DNA of 64,000 nucleotides from Variovorax sp. S12S4. GTDB lineage: Bacteria; Pseudomonadota; Gammaproteobacteria; Burkholderiales; Burkholderiaceae_C. Positions 29,719 through 38,439 of the stretch are shown piece by piece (position 1 is the first letter of the stretch; each line of letters begins with the position of its first letter). The translations under genes and the position numbers were made by a program. The notes below the pieces were generated by a model. The model saw nothing but the letters and a program-made list of their open reading frames with translations. It did not search any database and was not told the origin of the DNA. The DNA is taken from assembly GCF_023195515.1 (NCBI RefSeq), contig NZ_JALPKR020000002.1, forward strand, positions 3,511,001-3,575,000, in the 5' to 3' direction.

Positions 29719-31187
29719 AGGTGCTGATCGCCAGGCTCAATCACGAAACCAATACCTTCTCGCCGGTGCCCACGCCACTCGCGGCCTTCGGGCCCGATGG
29801 CCCCACGTTCGGCGAGCAGGCCTACAAGGACAACAAGGGCATGCGCACCGCCATGTCGGCCTTCATCGACCTGGCCGAGCAGGCGGGTGCGACGCTGGTC
29901 ACGCCGGTGTCGGCCTCGGCCAATCCGAGCGGGCCGGTCGATGCGCAGGCCTACACCGTGCTCACGCAGTGCATCGTCGATGCGGCGCCGGGCTGCGATG
30001 CGATCCTGCTCGACCTGCACGGCGCCATGGTGGCGCAAAACAGCGCCGATGGGGAGGGCGACCTGCTGGTGCGGCTGCGCGCCGCGGCACCCGACGTGCC
30101 CATTGGCGTGGCGCTCGACCTGCACGCCAACGTCACGCCCGCGATGGTCGGCAATGCGGACGTGATCGTCGGCTTCAAGACCTACCCGCACATCGACATG
30201 TACGAGACGGGCGAGCATGCGGGCCGGCTGCTTTTCGATCTGCTCGCGGGTCGCAGCAAGCCCGCAATGCGCTGGCACCCGCTGCCGTTGATGGCGCACA
30301 CGCTGCGCAGCGCATCGTTCACCGGCGCAATGCAGCGGGCCATCGAGGCGGCACGCGAAGCCGAGAAGTCGGAGTCGCTCGCGGTGTCGATCTTTGCCGG
30401 CTTCTCGTTGTCGGACATCGAGGCGCCCTGTATGAGCGTGGTGGCGGTCGATGCGCGATCTCCCGAGCGCGCGCAGGCCACGGCCGACCGCATCGCGGTG
30501 CGGATGTGGGAAGAGCGTGAGGCGTTCATCTACCGCAGCGAGCCGCTGGCCGAATCGGTGGCCCGTGCGAAGGCCATCGCCGAAGGCGCGACGCGTCCGG
30601 TGCTACTGCTCGACCATGGCGACAACTGCATGTCGGGCGGCAGCTGCGACACCATGGACGTGCTGCAGGAAGCGCTGGCGCAGGGACTCGACGGGATTGG
30701 TGTGGGCCCGCTGTGCGACCCCGAGGCGGTGGCCGAGCTCATTGCGGCAGGCGAGGGGGCTACGGTTTCGGTCGCGCTGGGCAACAAGGTGTCGCTGGAA
30801 GGCATCGGCCTGTCGAAGAAGCCCGTCATGCTGACCGGCACGGTGCGCACCGTCTGCAACGGCGAATACGTGATCACCGGCCCGACCTACACCGGCCAGC
30901 GCAGCAGCATGGGCCGCACGGTGCTGTTCGACATCGGCGCGGCGCGCATCGTGGTGACCGAGCGAACGCAGGAGCCCTGGGACATCGGCGTCTTCGAATG
31001 CGCTGGGCTCGATCCGCGCAAAGAGCGGTTCTTGCTGCTCAAGTCGCGCATGTACTGCCGGCCGGTGTTCGAGCCGATCTCGGCCGCCCTGGTCGAGTGC
31101 GACAGCCCGGGCGTGACCAGTTCGGACTACGGCCTGTTCCCGTTTTCGAAGGTGCGCAGGCCCGTGTTTCCGCTCGACGCAATCTGA
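29715..31187 (+). CDS. M81 family metallopeptidase (MlrC-like)
   Basis: 490 residues. The N-terminal DUF1485/MlrC domain contains ARLNHETNTFSP, the metal-binding DLHGAMV and LDLHANVTPAM phrases, and KTYPHIDMYETG. The C-terminal domain has LLDHGDNCMSGGSCDTM. MlrC cleaves linearised microcystin peptides in sphingomonads; related genes are frequent beside Liv importers in Burkholderiales, where the natural substrate is unknown. Overlap with the amidohydrolase (ATGA) suggests sequential action on an imported compound. It is the last gene of the operon. Confidence 0.85.
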   Translation: MKVLIARLNHETNTFSPVPTPLAAFGPDGPTFGEQAYKDNKGMRTAMSAFIDLAEQAGATLVTPVSASANPSGPVDAQAYTVLTQCIVDAAPGCDAILLDLHGAMVAQNSADGEGDLLVRLRAAAPDVPIGVALDLHANVTPAMVGNADVIVGFKTYPHIDMYETGEHAGRLLFDLLAGRSKPAMRWHPLPLMAHTLRSASFTGAMQRAIEAAREAEKSESLAVSIFAGFSLSDIEAPCMSVVAVDARSPERAQATADRIAVRMWEEREAFIYRSEPLAESVARAKAIAEGATRPVLLLDHGDNCMSGGSCDTMDVLQEALAQGLDGIGVGPLCDPEAVAELIAAGEGATVSVALGNKVSLEGIGLSKKPVMLTGTVRTVCNGEYVITGPTYTGQRSSMGRTVLFDIGAARIVVTERTQEPWDIGVFECAGLDPRKERFLLLKSRMYCRPVFEPISAALVECDSPGVTSSDYGLFPFSKVRRPVFPLDAI

Positions 31188-31205
31188 GCGGACGGGGTAT
31201 TCGCC

Positions 31206-31231
31206 TACCTATGCAAAAAGTTGCATAGGTA
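31206..31231. promoter_or_regulatory. Perfect 26-bp inverted repeat upstream of tupB
   Basis: Arms TACCTATGCAA (31206-31216) and TTGCATAGGTA (31221-31231) are exact reverse complements around AAAG. The site lies about 52 bases before the tupB start and 19 bases after the previous stop. It is followed by no T-run, so an operator is more likely than a terminator. A metal-oxyanion regulator of the ModE/TunR kind is a reasonable candidate binder. Confidence 0.7.
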
Positions 31232-31282
31232 ATTGGAGGTACACCCCGATACTGCGGCGCTTACACCCATGAAGCCCACCGC

Positions 31283-32041
31283 GTGAACACTTTTGCACAG
31301 AGCGCCGTCGCCGCTTGGCAGCTGCTCGTGTCGGGCGATCCGGTGCTGCTGGCGATCGTCGGGCGGTCGCTCGCGGTCAGTGCCAGTGCGTGCGCGCTGG
31401 CTTGCGGGCTGGGCCTGCTGCTGGGGGCATGGCTTGGCGTGGCGCGCTTTCGTGGCCGCGCCGCGCTGCTCACGGTGCTGAACACGCTGCTGGCGCTGCC
31501 CTCGGTGGTGGTCGGGCTGGTCATCTACCTGCTGCTGTCGCGCTCTGGGCCGCTCGGGTTCCTGGGTTGGCTTTTCTCCTTCAAGGCCATGGTGCTCGCG
31601 CAGACCGTGCTGGTGCTGCCGGTGGTTACGGCGCTCACGCGCCAGACCATCGAGGATGCCGAGCGCGCACACGGCGAGCAGCTGCGCTCGCTGGGCGCGG
31701 GGCCGTTGGTGCGCGCGCTGCTGCTGGTGTGGGACGAGCGCTATGCGCTGCTCACCGTGCTCATCGCGGCCTTCGGTCGCGCCGTCTCGGAAGTGGGCGC
31801 GGTGATGGTGGTGGGCGGCAACATCGACGGCTTCACGCGCGTGATGACCACCGCCATTGCGCTCGAAACCAGCAAGGGCGACCTGCCGCTGGCGCTGGCG
31901 CTGGGCATCGTGCTGCTGGGTGTGGTGCTGGTGCTCAACTTGGCCATTGCCGCCGTTCGCGGTTGGCGCGAGCGCGTCGACGGCGGCGGGGGCGAAGGCA
32001 GCGGCCTTGCGGCCTGGCGCCGGCCGGAGGTGCGGCCGTGA
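31283..32041 (+). CDS. tupB: Tungstate ABC transporter permease
   Basis: 252 residues with five to six helices and one BPD_transp_1 domain. The EAA loop is near residue 115-135 (EDAERAHGEQLRSLGAG). Phrases LPSVVVGLVIYLLLSRSGPLG and SEVGAVMVVGGNI are typical of TupB/WtpB-like permeases. The start is a GTG at 31283. An ATG at 31269 opens only a five-codon frame and is not used. Order here is tupB-tupC-tupA, whereas tupA usually comes first. It exports nothing: the complex brings tungstate (or molybdate at lower affinity) into the cell. Confidence 0.85.
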   Translation: MNTFAQSAVAAWQLLVSGDPVLLAIVGRSLAVSASACALACGLGLLLGAWLGVARFRGRAALLTVLNTLLALPSVVVGLVIYLLLSRSGPLGFLGWLFSFKAMVLAQTVLVLPVVTALTRQTIEDAERAHGEQLRSLGAGPLVRALLLVWDERYALLTVLIAAFGRAVSEVGAVMVVGGNIDGFTRVMTTAIALETSKGDLPLALALGIVLLGVVLVLNLAIAAVRGWRERVDGGGGEGSGLAAWRRPEVRP

Positions 32042-32757
32042 ACGAACAGGTGCAGATGGCGAGCGCCGACAACACCGTGTTCGCGCTGTACGGCGTCGAT
32101 GTTCGCCTCGGGCGCGTGGCGGCGCTGCAAGGCGCCACCCTGACCATCGCGGCCGGCGAGCGCGTGGCGCTCATCGGCGCCAACGGCAGCGGCAAGACCA
32201 CGCTGCTGCGGCTGCTGCACGGGCTGGTGCCGCACGCGGCCGGAAGCTTCACCAGCGCGGCGCCGCGGCGCCATCAGGCCATGCTTTTCCAGCGCCCCCA
32301 CATGCTGCGCGCTTCGGTGGTCTTCAACGTGGCGATGGCGCTGTGGCTGCGCGGCACGCGCTGGCGCGATGCGCGCCGCGCCGCCATTCCGGCGCTGGCG
32401 CGCGTGGGGCTCGAAGACCTGGCCGACCGGAATGCCCGCGCCTTGTCGGGCGGCCAGCAGCAGCGGGTGGCGCTGGCGCGCGCCTGGGCGCTGCACCCGG
32501 CGGTGCTGCTGCTCGACGAGCCCACCGCCAGCCTCGACCCCACTGCCAAGCGCGAGGTCGAAACGCTCATTGCCGAGGCCGCGGTCGGCCGCACGCTGGT
32601 GTTTGCAAGCCACAACCTCGGCCAGGTGAAGCGGCTGGCGAGCCGCGTGGTCTATCTGGAGCACGGCCGCGTGCTGGCCGATTTGCCTGTGCATGATTTT
32701 TTCCATGGGCCTCTGCCTGAAGAGGCCCGCCTGTTCGTCAAAGGAGAGTTGGCATGA
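32038..32757 (+). CDS. tupC: Tungstate ABC transporter ATP-binding protein
   Basis: 239 residues starting at GTG 32038, which follows GGAGG by seven bases and overlaps the tupB stop (GTGA). Walker A GANGSGKTT (about 45-53), signature ALSGGQQQRVALARAW, Walker B LLLDEPTASLDP, H-loop FASHN. The chain is shorter than ModC and lacks a C-terminal TOBE domain, in agreement with TupC. An ATG six codons later is a less likely start. Confidence 0.87.
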   Translation: MNEQVQMASADNTVFALYGVDVRLGRVAALQGATLTIAAGERVALIGANGSGKTTLLRLLHGLVPHAAGSFTSAAPRRHQAMLFQRPHMLRASVVFNVAMALWLRGTRWRDARRAAIPALARVGLEDLADRNARALSGGQQQRVALARAWALHPAVLLLDEPTASLDPTAKREVETLIAEAAVGRTLVFASHNLGQVKRLASRVVYLEHGRVLADLPVHDFFHGPLPEEARLFVKGELA

Positions 32758-33611
32758 ATCCGTTCTTCAAGCACCGCGGCAATGCGGGCATCCGGGCCTC
32801 GCTGGCGATGGCTGTTTTCTTCATGGCCGCGGGGGCCGTGCAGGCCGAGGCCATCACCATGGCCTCGACCACGTCCACCGAGCAGTCGGGCTTGTTCGCC
32901 CATCTGCTGCCGGCCTTCAAGAAGGCCAGCGACATCGACGTCAAGGTGGTGGCGGTGGGTACCGGCCAGGCCATCGACATGGCCAAGCGCGGCGATGCTG
33001 ACGTGCTGTTCGTGCACGACACCGCGGCCGAGGAGAAGTTCGTGGCAGAGGGCTTCAGCGCCAAGCGTTATCCGGTGATGTACAACGACTTCGTGCTTGT
33101 GGGCCCGAAGGCCGACCCGGCCGGCGCGAGCGGCAAGGACATTGCCGCCGCGCTGAAGAAGATTGCCGCGGCCAACGCGCCTTTTGTTTCGCGCGGCGAC
33201 AAGAGCGGCACAGACGCCGCCGAGCGCCGCCTCTGGACGCAGGCCGGCGTGGCCGAAGCGGGCCAGCCCGTGCCCAACGACCGCAAGGGCTCGGGCTACA
33301 AGGAATGCGGCTGCGGCATGGGGCCGGCGCTCAACATTGCAGCATCGTCGGGCGGTTACGTGCTGGCCGACCGCGGCACCTGGCTCAGCTTCAAGAACCG
33401 CGCCGATCTTGCGGTGCTGGTCGAGGGCGACAAGCGGCTCTTCAACCAGTACGGCGTGATGGTCGTGAGCCCGGCCAAATTCCCCTCGCTCAACAGCAAG
33501 GGCGCGCAGAAGTTCGTCGATTGGGTGATCTCGCCCGCGGGGCAGCAGAGCATTGCGGCCTACAAGATCGGCGGCGAGCAGCTGTTCTTTCCGAACGCGC
33601 TGGCCAACTGA
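32754..33611 (+). CDS. tupA: Tungstate-binding periplasmic protein
   Basis: 285 residues. A signal peptide ends near AVQAEA. The mature protein begins with the TupA oxyanion motif MASTTSTEQSGLF (the TTTS-like loop), followed by KVVAVGTGQAIDMAKRGDADVLFVHD, FVSRGDKSGTD and a YKECGCGMGP loop. These residues are the tungstate ligand region in characterised TupA proteins; ModA proteins lack the TTST motif. It overlaps tupC by four bases (ATGA). High-affinity tungstate uptake fits, with some molybdate binding possible. Confidence 0.9.
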   Translation: MNPFFKHRGNAGIRASLAMAVFFMAAGAVQAEAITMASTTSTEQSGLFAHLLPAFKKASDIDVKVVAVGTGQAIDMAKRGDADVLFVHDTAAEEKFVAEGFSAKRYPVMYNDFVLVGPKADPAGASGKDIAAALKKIAAANAPFVSRGDKSGTDAAERRLWTQAGVAEAGQPVPNDRKGSGYKECGCGMGPALNIAASSGGYVLADRGTWLSFKNRADLAVLVEGDKRLFNQYGVMVVSPAKFPSLNSKGAQKFVDWVISPAGQQSIAAYKIGGEQLFFPNALAN

Positions 33612-33649
33612 GGAAACCTGCGGCGGTGGCAGCCGCTGCGGTGCGCACC

Positions 33650-33666
33650 ATGACCTCCCAGGTCAT
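33650..33666. promoter_or_regulatory. 17-bp inverted repeat upstream of the NTF2-like gene
   Basis: Arms ATGACCT and AGGTCAT flank CCC, 39 bases after tupA and 79 bases before the NTF2-like start. There is no T-run downstream. It may be an operator for the NTF2-like gene or chance in GC-rich DNA. Confidence 0.4.
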
Positions 33667-33745
33667 CGACGCCGGAAGCGCCCGGCGCGACTATTCCTTC
33701 ACCCCGCGATGTTGCGGGTCGAGATCTTCGAAAGGAATCGTCATC

Positions 33746-34123
33746 ATGAACACCGCCGCACACGACGCCACCGCCATTGCCCAGCGCTACATCGCCGTCT
33801 GGAACGAGACCGATGCCGCACGCCGGGCCGAGCTGATCGAAGCCGCCTGGACCGCCGATGCTAGCTACGTGGACCCGATGGCGCAGGCCAGCGGCCGCGA
33901 GCAGATCAGCGCGCTGGTCGGCGCCGTGCACCAGCGCTATCCGGGCTTTCGCTTCAGCCTGTTCGGCAATGCCGAGGCGCACGGCGACAACCTGCGCTTT
34001 TCGTGGACGCTTGGCCCCAGCGGGGCTGAAGACCTGATCCAGGGTACCGACTTCGCCCAGCTCGACGCCGGCAGGCTGCGCTCGGTGACCGGCTTCCTCG
34101 ACAAGGTGCCGGTCGGCGCCTGA
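33746..34123 (+). CDS. NTF2-like/SnoaL-like fold protein
   Basis: 125 residues forming one cone-shaped NTF2-like domain: first helix AIAQRYIAVWNETD, then the aromatic TADASYVDPMAQASGREQI pattern and a C-terminal strand pair ending in FLDKVPVG. Members include polyketide cyclases, isomerases and many binding proteins of unknown role, so a reaction cannot be named. AAAGGA precedes the ATG by nine bases. It converges on the GAF-Fis regulator with a 10-base gap and is not tightly linked to tupA (134-base gap). Confidence 0.75.
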   Translation: MNTAAHDATAIAQRYIAVWNETDAARRAELIEAAWTADASYVDPMAQASGREQISALVGAVHQRYPGFRFSLFGNAEAHGDNLRFSWTLGPSGAEDLIQGTDFAQLDAGRLRSVTGFLDKVPVGA

Positions 34124-34133
34124 ACGCCGCGGT

Positions 34134-35270
34134 TCAGTCCGCAGACCCGGCGGGCCGCCCGCGCCACAGCTTGCGGTAGACCGTGGCGCGACTGATGCCC
34201 AGCGTGCGCGCGGCTTCAGCGACGTTGCCGCGCGCATCGGCCACGGCCTTGCGGATCAGGGCGGTTTCAACGTCGCGCAGCCTGGGCTGGGCTTCGGGCG
34301 CCGGACCCGCCGAGCGCCGGCCGCCGCGCCGGGCCTCGACCTGAACGCGAAGGCCCGACCAGAGCGGCACTTCGAGCACGGCGTCGCCACGCCGGGCGGC
34401 ATCGAACAGCATGTTCAGGGGCAGCGCGAACAGGTCGTTGCAATGCAGCGCATGCTGGCCGCGCGCCAGGGGCTGGTGCAGCATCTGCCGCGCCGCCGCA
34501 TTGGCGCCTGTCACGTTGCCGCTCCCGTCGATGCACAGCAGGCCTTCGGTGGCCTCGTTGCCCGGGCAACCCGGCCAGGAGAGATGCAGGCGCAGCTCGC
34601 AAGGCTCGTTCAGCACCAGCGTGTTCTCGATGCTGCGCGCCGATAGAACGGCCAGGTGCCGCAGCTCGGGCCGTTCCACCACCTGGACGCCGGTCAGGTC
34701 GAGCATGCCGATGCAGTCGCCTTGCGGACCGAAGAGCGGCGCTCCGGCGCAGCTGTAGATGCTGGTGTCCTCGAAGAAATGTTCGCCGCGATGCAGCCAC
34801 ACCGATTCCTGCTCGCTCAGCGCGGTGCTGATGGCACTGGTGCCCACCGCGCGCTCCGAAAGGTCGACCCCCACGCGCGCGATGTGGCGGGCATAGCGGG
34901 TGGATGTGTCGGTGCCGTCGGGCAGCGGGCCCACGTCGACCACGATGCCGTCGGCATCGGTCAGCACAGCGAAATAGCGCGTGTCGGCAATGGCGCGGGA
35001 CACCCGCTCGATCACCGGGCGGGCCGCCGCCAGGAGGGCGCGGTTGCGCTCGGCCACCTCGCGAATGGCCGACTGGGCCACGGGGTCGAAGTTCACGCGC
35101 TGGTGCGGCTGTCGCCCCGCTTCGATGCAGCGCTGCCACGAGCGGACGATCCACGGATCGATGCGCACGGTGCCGCGCGCACGGCCGGCCTCGCCGTGGA
35201 TCAGCTCCCGGCGGGCTTGCGCAATGGCGAGGGAACGCTCGGGGAGGGACGGAACGGTGGAGGCGGGCAT
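34134..35270 (-). CDS. GAF-domain regulator with Fis-type HTH, lacking the AAA+ domain
   Basis: 378 residues. The N-terminus (SWQRC near 44) and a GAF domain (about 70-215, with AVLTDADGIVVDVG and GTSAISTALSE) resemble AcoR-type sigma-54 activators. A PAS-like stretch follows (LLCIDGSGNVTGANAAARQM). The AAA+ ATPase domain that contacts sigma-54 is absent: no Walker A, GAFTGA or Walker B is found. The protein ends in an HTH_8 (NVAEAARTLGISRATVYRKL). It is divergent from the cox cluster with an imperfect operator between, so it probably controls that cluster through sigma-70 promoters. Confidence 0.85.
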   Translation of the reverse strand: MPASTVPSLPERSLAIAQARRELIHGEAGRARGTVRIDPWIVRSWQRCIEAGRQPHQRVNFDPVAQSAIREVAERNRALLAAARPVIERVSRAIADTRYFAVLTDADGIVVDVGPLPDGTDTSTRYARHIARVGVDLSERAVGTSAISTALSEQESVWLHRGEHFFEDTSIYSCAGAPLFGPQGDCIGMLDLTGVQVVERPELRHLAVLSARSIENTLVLNEPCELRLHLSWPGCPGNEATEGLLCIDGSGNVTGANAAARQMLHQPLARGQHALHCNDLFALPLNMLFDAARRGDAVLEVPLWSGLRVQVEARRGGRRSAGPAPEAQPRLRDVETALIRKAVADARGNVAEAARTLGISRATVYRKLWRGRPAGSAD

Positions 35271-35325
35271 CGGGTCGATTCGCTCGGATGGGGCGTCTTT
35301 TTATGGAGCTTGCCTGGCCGCAAGT

Positions 35326-35342
35326 TGTTTCATTTTGAGAAT
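35326..35342. promoter_or_regulatory. Candidate operator TGTTTCA-N3-TGAGAAT in the cox divergent region
   Basis: The left half TGTTTCA is intact; the right half TGAGAAT keeps four of seven bases of its inverse TGAAACA. Dyads of the type TGTxTCA-N3-TGAxACA are recognised by several GAF-Fis activators, which is why this site is proposed for the adjacent regulator. It lies 56 bases upstream of that gene and 110 bases upstream of coxS. Confidence 0.4.
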
Positions 35343-35451
35343 TTCGCGCGCACTGCGCAAGCGGTGAGGGTTTTGCCTAGGATAGTGCAGGGGGCCGGCG
35401 TCCAAGATGCCATTCGCTGAACCAGCCATCACCTTCAACGGAGACAGCCAA

Positions 35452-36042
35452 ATGCAGGTAGCTTTCACGGTCAACGGCCGACCGGCCACGGTCGACGCTC
35501 CCCCCAACACTTTTCTGGTGCACGCGATCCGCGAGCATCTTCATCTCACCGGCACCCATGTGGGCTGCGACACCGCCCAATGCGGCGCATGCACCGTGCA
35601 CCTGAACGGGCGCGCGGTGAAGTCGTGCAACATCCTGGTCGGGCAAGTGGCCGGCGCAGAGATCACCACCATCGAGGGCGTGGCCCAACCCGACGGCACC
35701 ATGCACCCAATGCAGGCTGCCTTCAAGGAGTGCCACGGCCTGCAATGCGGCTTTTGCACCCCCGGCATGGTCATGAGCGCCATCGACCTGTGCACGCATC
35801 ACCCCAAGTCGAGCGAGTCCGAGATCCGCGAGCTGCTCGACGGCAACCTGTGCCGGTGCACGGGCTACCAGAACATCGTCAAGGCCGTGAAGATGGGCGG
35901 CGAGGCCATGGCCTCGGGCACCCCGGTCAAAACCACGGCCACGGCCGGCCTGAACGGAGCGGCATCATGGGTGCTTCCGACTTCTCGAACCTGCCCCACA
36001 TCGGCGAGGCGCTGCGGCGCAAGGAAGACTATCGCTTCCTGA
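35452..36042 (+). CDS. coxS: Molybdenum hydroxylase small subunit, [2Fe-2S] protein (CoxS-like)
   Basis: 196 residues as read. Residues about 3-80 form a plant-type ferredoxin domain with cysteines in GCDTAQCGACTVHLNGRAVKSC, of which four ligate the first cluster. Residues about 95-160 hold the second, helical cluster with CGFCTPGM and LCRCTGYQN. It passes electrons from the molybdenum centre in CoxL to FAD in CoxM. The chain is about 30 residues longer than usual because the frame runs 76 bases into coxL; the end ([15 protein letters not shown]) looks like coxL out of frame. ATG 35452 follows GGAGA. Confidence 0.88.
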   Translation: MQVAFTVNGRPATVDAPPNTFLVHAIREHLHLTGTHVGCDTAQCGACTVHLNGRAVKSCNILVGQVAGAEITTIEGVAQPDGTMHPMQAAFKECHGLQCGFCTPGMVMSAIDLCTHHPKSSESEIRELLDGNLCRCTGYQNIVKAVKMGGEAMASGTPVKTTATAGLNGAASWVLPTSRTCPTSARRCGARKTIAS

Positions 36043-38417
36043 CCGGCGCGGGCAACTACACCGACGACATCACGCTGGCCAACCAGAGCCATGCGGTCTT
36101 CGTGCGCTCGCCGCACGCCCACGCCGTCGTCAAGTCTGTCGACACGGCCGAGGCGCTCAAGATGCCCGGCGTGGTCGGCATCTTCACCGGCAAGGACATC
36201 GAAGGAAAGATGGGTGGCCTCCCTTGCGGCTGGCTCATCAACAACCCCGACGGCACTCCCATGAAGGAGCCGATGCACCCGATCCTTGCGATCAACAAGG
36301 TGCGCTACGTGGGCGACCATGTGGCCATGGTGGTGGCCGAGACGGTCGAGCAGGCCAAGAACGCAGCCGAGGCCGTGGTGGTCGACTACGACGTGCTGCC
36401 CGCGCTGGTGAGCGTGGCCGACGCGGCCAAGACGGCGAGCGGCGTCACGCTGCACGACGAAGCGCCCGACAACCGGTGCTACAAGTGGGCGCTCGGCGAC
36501 AAGGCCGCGGTGGACGCGGTGTTTGCCAATGCCGCGCACGTGACCAAGCTCGACCTGGTCAACAACCGCCTGGTGCCCAACCCGATAGAGCCGCGCGTGG
36601 CCATCGGCAGCTACAGCCGCGGCACCGACGACTACACGCTGTATGTGTCCAACCAGAACCCGCACGTCGAGCGCTTGCTGATGACGGCCTTTGTGCTCGG
36701 CCTGCCCGAGCACAAGGTGCGCGTGATTGCGCCCGACGTGGGCGGCGGCTTCGGTTCCAAGATCTTTCTGTACGCCGAAGACGTGTGCCTGACCTGGGCA
36801 GCCAAGCAGCTCAACCGCAACATCAAGTGGACGGCGGAGCGCTCCGAATGCTTCTTGTCCGATGCGCATGGCCGCGACCATGTGAGCCACGCCGAAATGG
36901 CGATGGACAAGGACGGCAAGTTCCTTGCGATGCGCGTGCACACCGACGCCAACCTGGGCGCCTACCTGTCGACCTTCTCGACCGCGGTGCCCACCATCCT
37001 CTATGCCACGCTGCTCGCGGGGCAGTACACCACGCCGCAGATCTATGTCGAGGTCGATGCGTGGTTCACCAACACGGCGCCGGTCGATGCCTACCGAGGG
37101 GCGGGGCGGCCCGAAGCCACCTACCTGCTCGAGCGGCTGGTGTCGCGCTGCGCCTGGCAAATGAACCTGGGCCAGGACGAGATCCGCAAGCGCAACTTCA
37201 TCACCACCTTTCCGTACCAGACGCCGGTGGCGCTGCAGTACGACACGGGTGACTTCCACGCCTGCATGGACAAGGCCAAGGTGCTGGCCGAAGTCGAAGG
37301 CTATGCGCAGCGCAAGTCGGCGAGCGAAGCCCAGGGCAAGCTGCGCGGCATCGGCTACTCGAGCTACATCGAGGCCTGCGGCATCGCGCCTTCGAACATC
37401 GCCGGGGCGCTCGGCGCGCGGGCCGGCTTGTTCGAATGCGGCGAAATCCGCGTGCACCCGACCGGCAGCGTGACGGTGTTCACCGGCTCGCACAGCCATG
37501 GGCAGGGCCACGAAACCACGTTTGCGCAGGTGGTCGCGGCGCGGCTGGGCATTCCGGTCGACAACGTCGATGTGGTGCACGGCGACACCGGCCGTGTGCC
37601 TTTCGGCATGGGTACCTACGGCTCGCGCTCCATTTCGGTGGGCGGCGCGGCCATCATGAAGGCACTCGACAAGATCGAGACCAAGGCCAAGAAGATTGCC
37701 GCGCACCTGATGGAGGCGAGCGATGCCGACATCGAGTTTGCCAACGGCGAGTTCACGGTCAAGGGCACCGACAAGAAGATTCCGTTCGGTCAGGTGGCGC
37801 TCACGGCCTACGTGCCGCACAACTACCCGCTCGACAAGCTCGAGCCCGGGCTGAACGAAACCGCCTTCTACGACCCGACGAACTTCACCTTCCCGGGTGG
37901 CACCTACATCTGCGAGGTCGAGGTCGACAAGCAGACCGGCGAGGTTCGCGTCGACCGCTTCACCGCCGTGGACGACTTCGGCACCATCATCAACCCGATG
38001 ATCGTCGAGGGCCAGGTGCATGGCGGGCTGGTGCAGGGCATTGGCCAGGCGCTGCTCGAAAACTGCGTGTACGACAACGAGACCGGCCAGCTGCTCACCG
38101 GCAGCTTCATGGACTACGCCATGCCCCGGGCCGCCGACTTTCCGCAATTCAAGCTCGACACCGTGTGCACGCCCTGCACGCACAACCCGCTCGGCACCAA
38201 GGGCTGCGGCGAGGCCGGTGCCATCGGCTCGCCGCCGGCGGTGATCAACGCCGTGCTCGACGCGCTGGCACCGCTCGGCATCAAGGACCTCGACATGCCT
38301 GCCTCGGCCAGCCGCGTGTGGGAGGCGATGCAAAAAGGCAGCGGAAGCGCAGCGGCGGATACGCAACCGCAGGAGCCCGCGCTCTCCGCAAGCACCCAAG
38401 GCCGCCCGGCCCCCTGA
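35967..38417 (+). CDS. coxL: Molybdenum hydroxylase large subunit, form II CoxL-like
   Basis: 816 residues of the xanthine oxidase/CO dehydrogenase large-subunit family. The Ald_Xan_dh_C domain spans about 20-135, starting [23 protein letters not shown], and two molybdopterin-binding domains fill the rest. The active-site loop is AYRGAGR at about 375-381. True CO dehydrogenases (form I) carry AYXCSFR with the Cys that binds copper, so this is form II and its substrate may be another aldehyde, purine or N-heterocycle. The final catalytic Glu is in [13 protein letters not shown]. The gene starts at ATG 35967 inside coxS; CoxD and CoxG-type maturation genes follow. Confidence 0.9.
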   Translation: MGASDFSNLPHIGEALRRKEDYRFLTGAGNYTDDITLANQSHAVFVRSPHAHAVVKSVDTAEALKMPGVVGIFTGKDIEGKMGGLPCGWLINNPDGTPMKEPMHPILAINKVRYVGDHVAMVVAETVEQAKNAAEAVVVDYDVLPALVSVADAAKTASGVTLHDEAPDNRCYKWALGDKAAVDAVFANAAHVTKLDLVNNRLVPNPIEPRVAIGSYSRGTDDYTLYVSNQNPHVERLLMTAFVLGLPEHKVRVIAPDVGGGFGSKIFLYAEDVCLTWAAKQLNRNIKWTAERSECFLSDAHGRDHVSHAEMAMDKDGKFLAMRVHTDANLGAYLSTFSTAVPTILYATLLAGQYTTPQIYVEVDAWFTNTAPVDAYRGAGRPEATYLLERLVSRCAWQMNLGQDEIRKRNFITTFPYQTPVALQYDTGDFHACMDKAKVLAEVEGYAQRKSASEAQGKLRGIGYSSYIEACGIAPSNIAGALGARAGLFECGEIRVHPTGSVTVFTGSHSHGQGHETTFAQVVAARLGIPVDNVDVVHGDTGRVPFGMGTYGSRSISVGGAAIMKALDKIETKAKKIAAHLMEASDADIEFANGEFTVKGTDKKIPFGQVALTAYVPHNYPLDKLEPGLNETAFYDPTNFTFPGGTYICEVEVDKQTGEVRVDRFTAVDDFGTIINPMIVEGQVHGGLVQGIGQALLENCVYDNETGQLLTGSFMDYAMPRAADFPQFKLDTVCTPCTHNPLGTKGCGEAGAIGSPPAVINAVLDALAPLGIKDLDMPASASRVWEAMQKGSGSAAADTQPQEPALSASTQGRPAP

Positions 38418-38439
38418 ACATATAAGAAGGAATCACACC

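Noticed and set aside
31269..31286. Five-codon frame (MKPTA) overlapping the tupB GTG
   Set aside because: Too short to support. A leader peptide is conceivable but nothing in the sequence argues for it.
35313..35332. Sigma-54-like promoter (TGGC...TTGT) before coxS
   Set aside because: The spacing between the GG and the second element is off by one and the second element lacks GC. The adjacent regulator also has no AAA+ domain.
35865..38399. 844-codon minus-strand open frame opposite coxL
   Set aside because: It is a shadow of coxL, which has clear family motifs throughout. The antisense product has no recognisable motif.
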